From Rhypophila decipiens (Eukaryota > Ascomycota > Sordariomycetes > Sordariales > Naviculisporaceae), in NCBI GenBank assembly GCA_033297075.1, contig MU858054.1:484408-548407 (forward strand): a stretch of 64,000 nt of DNA, given 5' to 3'. A program made the position numbers and the translations under genes. Below the pieces are notes generated by a model that searched no databases, was not told the DNA's origin, and worked only from the letters and a program-made list of their open reading frames with translations. Positions 59,918 through 64,000 of the stretch are shown here, one piece after another (the stretch's first letter is position 1; every line of letters starts with the position of its first letter).

Positions 59918-60399
59918 ATGCTGCGAAGGACCGTTATCACCGTCGCGAGAGCCAGTCGTCGACCGTTTTCGACCACAATGGCGTCATCATCGCAGAGCCC
60001 AGTGGAGGATGCGATACGGGAAAAGGTAACAGCATCCTTCATACCTTTGGTACCTCTGAGTATGCCCAGAAAAGTCAATTGGCTAAGTCGCACCCAAAAA
60101 AAATACAGATCACAGCAGCCCTCAATCCCTCAACGCTAGAAATATATAACGACTCGCACAAGCACGCCCACCACAAGGCAATGGAGGGGAGCACCTCCCG
60201 CGAGACGCATTTCAAACTGGTCATCACGTCCCCCGAGTTCCAATCCAAGCGACAGCCTGCCCGTCACCGCCTCGTCTACAGCTTGCTCAAAGAAGAGATG
60301 GCTCGAGAAGGCGGCATACATGCGCTTCAGCTCAAAACCTTAACACCCGAGGAGGAGGCCAAGCAAAAAGCTGAAGGGACATGGGAGGGAACCTTCTGA
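59918..60399 (+). CDS. BOL1: BolA-like protein Bol1, mitochondrial
   Basis: Two exons (59918-60025 and 60109-60399) encode 132 residues. BolA proteins partner monothiol glutaredoxins and help assemble or deliver [4Fe-4S] clusters; Bol1 acts in mitochondria. The N terminus MLRRTVITVARASRRPFSTT is a clear Arg/Ser/Thr mitochondrial presequence. The BolA core spans about residues 33-105: IYNDSHKHAHHKAMEG, THFKLVITSPEFQSK and the invariant RHRLVYSLL. The His in RHR is the conserved cluster-ligand candidate. The 83-nt intron (GTAACA...CAG) lies inside the first helix and joins IREK to ITAALNPSTL. Confidence 0.92.
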
Positions 60400-61306
60400 A
60401 GGCGTTAAAGTGACATAATAATGATAATAACGACCACGATAGATATTCCACTGTGAGAACACCATGAAGGGATACAACATACAACATATACTCGGTGGTA
60501 GAGCAAACCTTTGGGTTTAGAGCTGGTAACGTCGGTTACTCGCTGTAGATACTTAAAACTCGAGGAAAATGGTCTGGCGGCCAGGAGATGACGTTGCATG
60601 GCCAACCCAGGAACCGATGTGAAGCTAGGTCGGGGTATTACGGGACGCCCTCAAGTTCGAGCCCGTCATATCCGTGAGAAGAAAACCGTTGGCTGTGCTG
60701 GACTGGAAACAGATACCAAATAGTCTGGTGCTAGTGAAGTTGGTCGATCAATCCAACATTCCTTCCCTGTTTACTTGCACCTCTGCGTTGCAGCTAATGG
60801 TTTTCTACAGTTTATTAGCCATAGTCAAGTAACCATGCTTGATTCCCATCATATATATATATCTGTCTTGTCTTACTTCTAAATGTAAACACTACTCCTC
60901 CTTGCTGTGCTGTGCTGTGATCCTTCCTTTGTGATCCGGCTAGTCCATGGCCACCAGGCTGTTGGCCCAGCTAAAATGATAAAGGGCCAAATTAGAAAGA
61001 AAAAAAGAAACAAATCAATACAGCTAGAAGCCGAGACACCCTTTGTGAATATCCAATATTTGTAGTCGCCTACACTCTCTCCTTGCCGGGCGACCACCTC
61101 TGCCAAAGCTCGTTCGGTTACAGAACCAGAGCAAATCTGCCTGCCTAGTCCTCCGCAATAAAAGATGAAAGAAACCCAAACATAATCCTTACCATCGAAA
61201 TCGTAGAACAGGATACTCGGGTGAACCAAGACCACCAAAACAAAGCGTCATCAGAGACGATTTCACCTCACACTTCCAATCACTAGTTCCAGAGCAAGAA
61301 ACGGGG
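60400..61306. other. Convergent intergenic
   Basis: 907 bp between the BOL1 stop and the stop of the next minus-strand gene. Nothing is supported apart from likely 3' ends. Confidence 0.55.
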
Positions 61307-63574
61307 TCAAGGTCCAGGTGGTGCAGGCGTGGAACTGAACGCACGCCGCTCAAGATATCTGGCGAAACCATGATCGAGGCCATCCGCGTCCCGGTTAGCT
61401 TTCCGTTTCTTAGGCTTGGGCTCGGCTATGCTCTCCGCATTGCTCTGTTGCGAGAGTGGAACACCAGTGCTCCGCAGCAGGTCGGCTGGGAGCGAATGTT
61501 TCTTGCTATAAGCCACGACCGGAAGTTTTTGTTGGCTGCGGTGCTGGTTTGCTTTTGACGTTAGAGGTGGTGGTGGCGGCGGAGCAGCAGGGGCAGGAAT
61601 ATGCACTTTAAACTCGGGCTGTTGGCGGCTCGTCGACCACTTGTTTAATTCATCCCACTCAGAACGATTGAGTGGCTGGTTTTCTTTTATTGATGGGCTG
61701 ACGGGTATGTACTCTGGGGAGTGAGGATGGGGAGTGATAGCTTTGGAAACTGAGGTGAACTCTGGTGAGTGAGGACCGGGTATGATTGCTTTGGAAAATG
61801 AGAATCTGATGGCTGAGTCTCGTGTCGATCCAGAATTAGCCGTGGTCGGCCGGAGAGGCGATCTTGCTGCTGGGCGCGAGATGTCAATCGGGTCTGATAC
61901 TATCTCAGCATGGCTGGGCCCTTGCTGAGGAATTGGTTTTGGCGCCGTAGAGACAATTAACGAAGGTTTTGGTAAGCTTTTCTTTGTCGTTGGGGCCACC
62001 GTCTCAGCCTCGAGGGGGGTAGCTGTCACAGCCTTGGAGTCAACATCTTTTTGCGACCTGGCTATTTCTTTCGCTTTGCTCCTCAGGGATTCGGCCTCAC
62101 TGGGATACTGGTCAAGTGCTTCTTGGAGATTCTCTGGGGTTAAGAGGCCTTTCAAGTACAGCGGCGTTTTGACATTCTGATTGTACCATTTCGCAGCCGT
62201 GAGCGTCTCTTGGTTTTCCCGATCAAGAGTTATATAATGCATGTAGTCGCGACAAAATACGCGCACAAAGTCATCGTATAGGAAGCGGGCAATTGACTTG
62301 TTTTTGGAAATCTGCTTTAGGCACAATAAAGCCCTGATGAAATCGTTCTTGTTGGCTTGAAAGTCGGGGTAGGCCAGCCGGAAGGCCGTGTATGGCACCT
62401 GAGAGGCAGGCCCGTTAGGCGGTATCCTCTCCGAGCCGCTTGAGCGGGCCTCACGAGTGTTCTCTTCAATGCCGGGTACGTTTTGCATGGCATCGGTGGC
62501 GTTGGCCGACTGTAAAGTTGTTATTGGTCCTGTACCAACCGATGGATTAACAGGCATGTAGCTTGGTCCAGGTTGAACTAATGCGAGCGTGCGAGTCGAC
62601 TCGACAGCTGGAGATGTTAGTACTGCAGGTGTGGGTTTGCTCCAAGCTTTATTTGGGTCCTTCATCAGCCTTTTGCGGATAGGCTGAGGCGGCTTTGCAG
62701 GTCCTTCCTGGGTTGCATCAGTGTAGGTCGAAGGAATAATGACCTGTGCAGAAGGCGGAGTGGGCTCAAGCGGGATTCCAATGGCCTCGCTGGCAGCAGT
62801 TCTCAGAGGAGCAACAGCCTTAGGCACCTCAACCTCCAGAGTGTCATCAGCGGAAGCGAGGCTGCTCACCGGCTGGTTTAAAGGCAGGGAGAACCGTGCT
62901 TGGGCCTGTCTGGGAAGTCGTGCTGGCTCGGATTCTGAGTTCACCGGGTTCTGCTTCCTGGTCCGAGTGGGCGATGAGTTCGCGGCTATTCTGTCGACCA
63001 AAGCTTTCGACGCCTTCGCTAGGGCTGGAGCATAGCGATGTTCAGAGGGTGAGGATTCCCACGAGATTTCACTTCCATCTTCTTCCGAGTCACTGTCATT
63101 ATCTGCCTGGAGATTTTCTTTCGTCTGGTGTTCCGCAGAAGGACGAACTGGCTCTGCCGCTTGTTTCAGAGTATGGAATTTTTTGACTCCTTCAAGCACT
63201 GAAGGAGGTACGTTTGGGATACCTCTCCTCGACCAGGCGTCGGGTCGATCAAGGAGTTGCTGTTGGTCGCGGGGAATAGTAACAACCCTTCGGGGTATCC
63301 TTTCCCCCGGATGAAAGAGGTCAGGACGCCATGTAGTTACCAGCATGATCGACCGTCTTTGGATAGTCGGTATTAGCTTAGTCCATTCATGGTGAAGATG
63401 GTAGAGTTCGGTCTTGACCTACGTTTCTCCCGACCGGCTTGCATGCCGCTCATCGTGAGAGGGACGTCTCTCCTCGGTCCTGACCAACGACGTTTGTTTG
63501 CGTGGAGTGACAACCCTACGGGGGATCTTTTCGCCCTCACCAAGGACACTCGGAGACCAAGTAGCTACTGACAT
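61307..63574 (-). CDS. Large, mostly disordered protein with duplicated motifs, unassigned
   Basis: Two exons (63574-63423 and 63356-61307) encode 733 residues. The long second exon alone starts at an internal Met (63346), but an upstream exon with a GTAGGT...AAG intron joins in phase. The first exon carries the same motif as the second: VATWSP...GEKIPRRVVT at residues 3-23 and VTTWRP...GERIPRRVVT at 57-77. A low-complexity Ser/Pro/Ala region follows. Then comes one compact helical domain (about 372-474: FRLAYPDFQANKNDF, FLYDDFVRVFCRDYMHYI, KWYNQNVKTPLYLKGLLTPE). A tandem repeat SKAI(I/T)PxPHSPE(F/Y) and a basic KPKKRKANR stretch lie near the end, suggesting a nuclear protein. I cannot assign a family. 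Confidence 0.75.
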
Positions 63575-64000
63575 AGTTGGCCTTGACTAGTTTATCCTGG
63601 AGTTTCTGGTGAGAAGTCGCTCCGACGCAGTTTTCGTGATCCTGGTCGAGAAAGTAATGCCTGTTTCGGACCCGGATGGAGGCACTCTGGTTCTGTGTAC
63701 CATAACTCGGTGACTGTGTCGAATGTTTTCTGGCTTTGGCTGGGTTGTCTAAACTTTCTTTTGCATATGGTTGCCGAATCTAGCAGAAGAAGTGGGCGAC
63801 CTTTGACGCGACTGTGAAAGTGGGATGTAGTGATGGGGAAGGCGCGAAACGCCAAGTCACGTGCTGTCGGTGCAACTCCGGTACCGTACCGTACGTATTC
63901 TCGGTACAAGCGGTAACCATTGGAACAAGGGAAGAGCAGAATCCATATACCGCAGAATTACTGGCTATAGCGACGGCCTTGAAGAACGTGTCACCTAGCA
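63575..64000. other. Window end, upstream of the unassigned gene
   Basis: 426 bp of presumed promoter. A minus-strand frame (63909-63592) ends in a stop and cannot be joined in phase to the gene. It may be leader sequence or chance. A GTACCGTACCGTACGTA tandem lies at about 63880-63896. Confidence 0.5.

Noticed and set aside
63592..63909. Minus-strand frame as a further upstream exon of the 61.3-63.6 kb gene
   Set aside because: It ends in a stop before the chosen ATG, and no donor gives an in-phase junction.

Overview
The window is nuclear DNA of a filamentous ascomycete (Pezizomycotina, most likely a Sordariomycete). Evidence for this: compact genes with short GT-AG introns (mostly 50-110 nt), CT-rich core promoters, fungal versions of housekeeping proteins, and an extremely AT-rich block that looks like DNA decayed by repeat-induced point mutation (RIP). 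Most coding genes had to be rebuilt across introns. Several (CKS1, THG1, the tails of ERO1 and RPB1, both kinase genes) cannot be seen as single open frames.

Left arm (1-29 kb), gene-dense: PAL1-like morphology protein (-), USB1 U6 snRNA exonuclease (+), ERO1 ER oxidase (-), CKS1 cyclin-dependent kinase subunit (-), divergent RSC4 tandem-bromodomain subunit (+), an unassigned membrane protein (+), TMA23-like G-patch nucleolar protein (+), THG1 tRNA-His guanylyltransferase (-), divergent SWD1 COMPASS subunit (+), and RPB1, the largest subunit of RNA polymerase II (+).

Middle (29-47.8 kb), gene-poor: noncoding DNA with a degenerate tandem repeat (about 30.07-30.52 kb), a RIP-like AT-rich island (32.5-34.2 kb), and inside it a miniature LTR element with short LTRs, a hairpin and a polypurine tract but no coding capacity. 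Only two small genes are supported here: a 58-residue Cys-rich protein and a 125-residue conserved fungal protein. There is also a 3' half tRNA fragment.

Right arm (47.8-64 kb), gene-dense: two convergent fructosamine-kinase-like paralogues, SSB1-type ribosome-associated Hsp70 (-) divergent from eIF4E (+), an ACSF3-like malonyl-CoA synthetase (-) divergent from BOL1 (+), and a large mostly disordered protein with duplicated N-terminal and C-terminal motifs (-).

The genes do not form a pathway cluster. The loose themes are RNA and transcription (USB1, THG1, SWD1, RSC4, RPB1) and translation or proteostasis (SSB1, eIF4E, ERO1). I see no secondary-metabolite cluster, CRISPR array or virus. The most unusual object is the miniature LTR element nested in the RIP island. 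The next most unusual are the duplicated N-terminal motif of the 61.3-63.6 kb gene, the bromodomain 1 substitution in RSC4 and the degenerate RPB1 tail.
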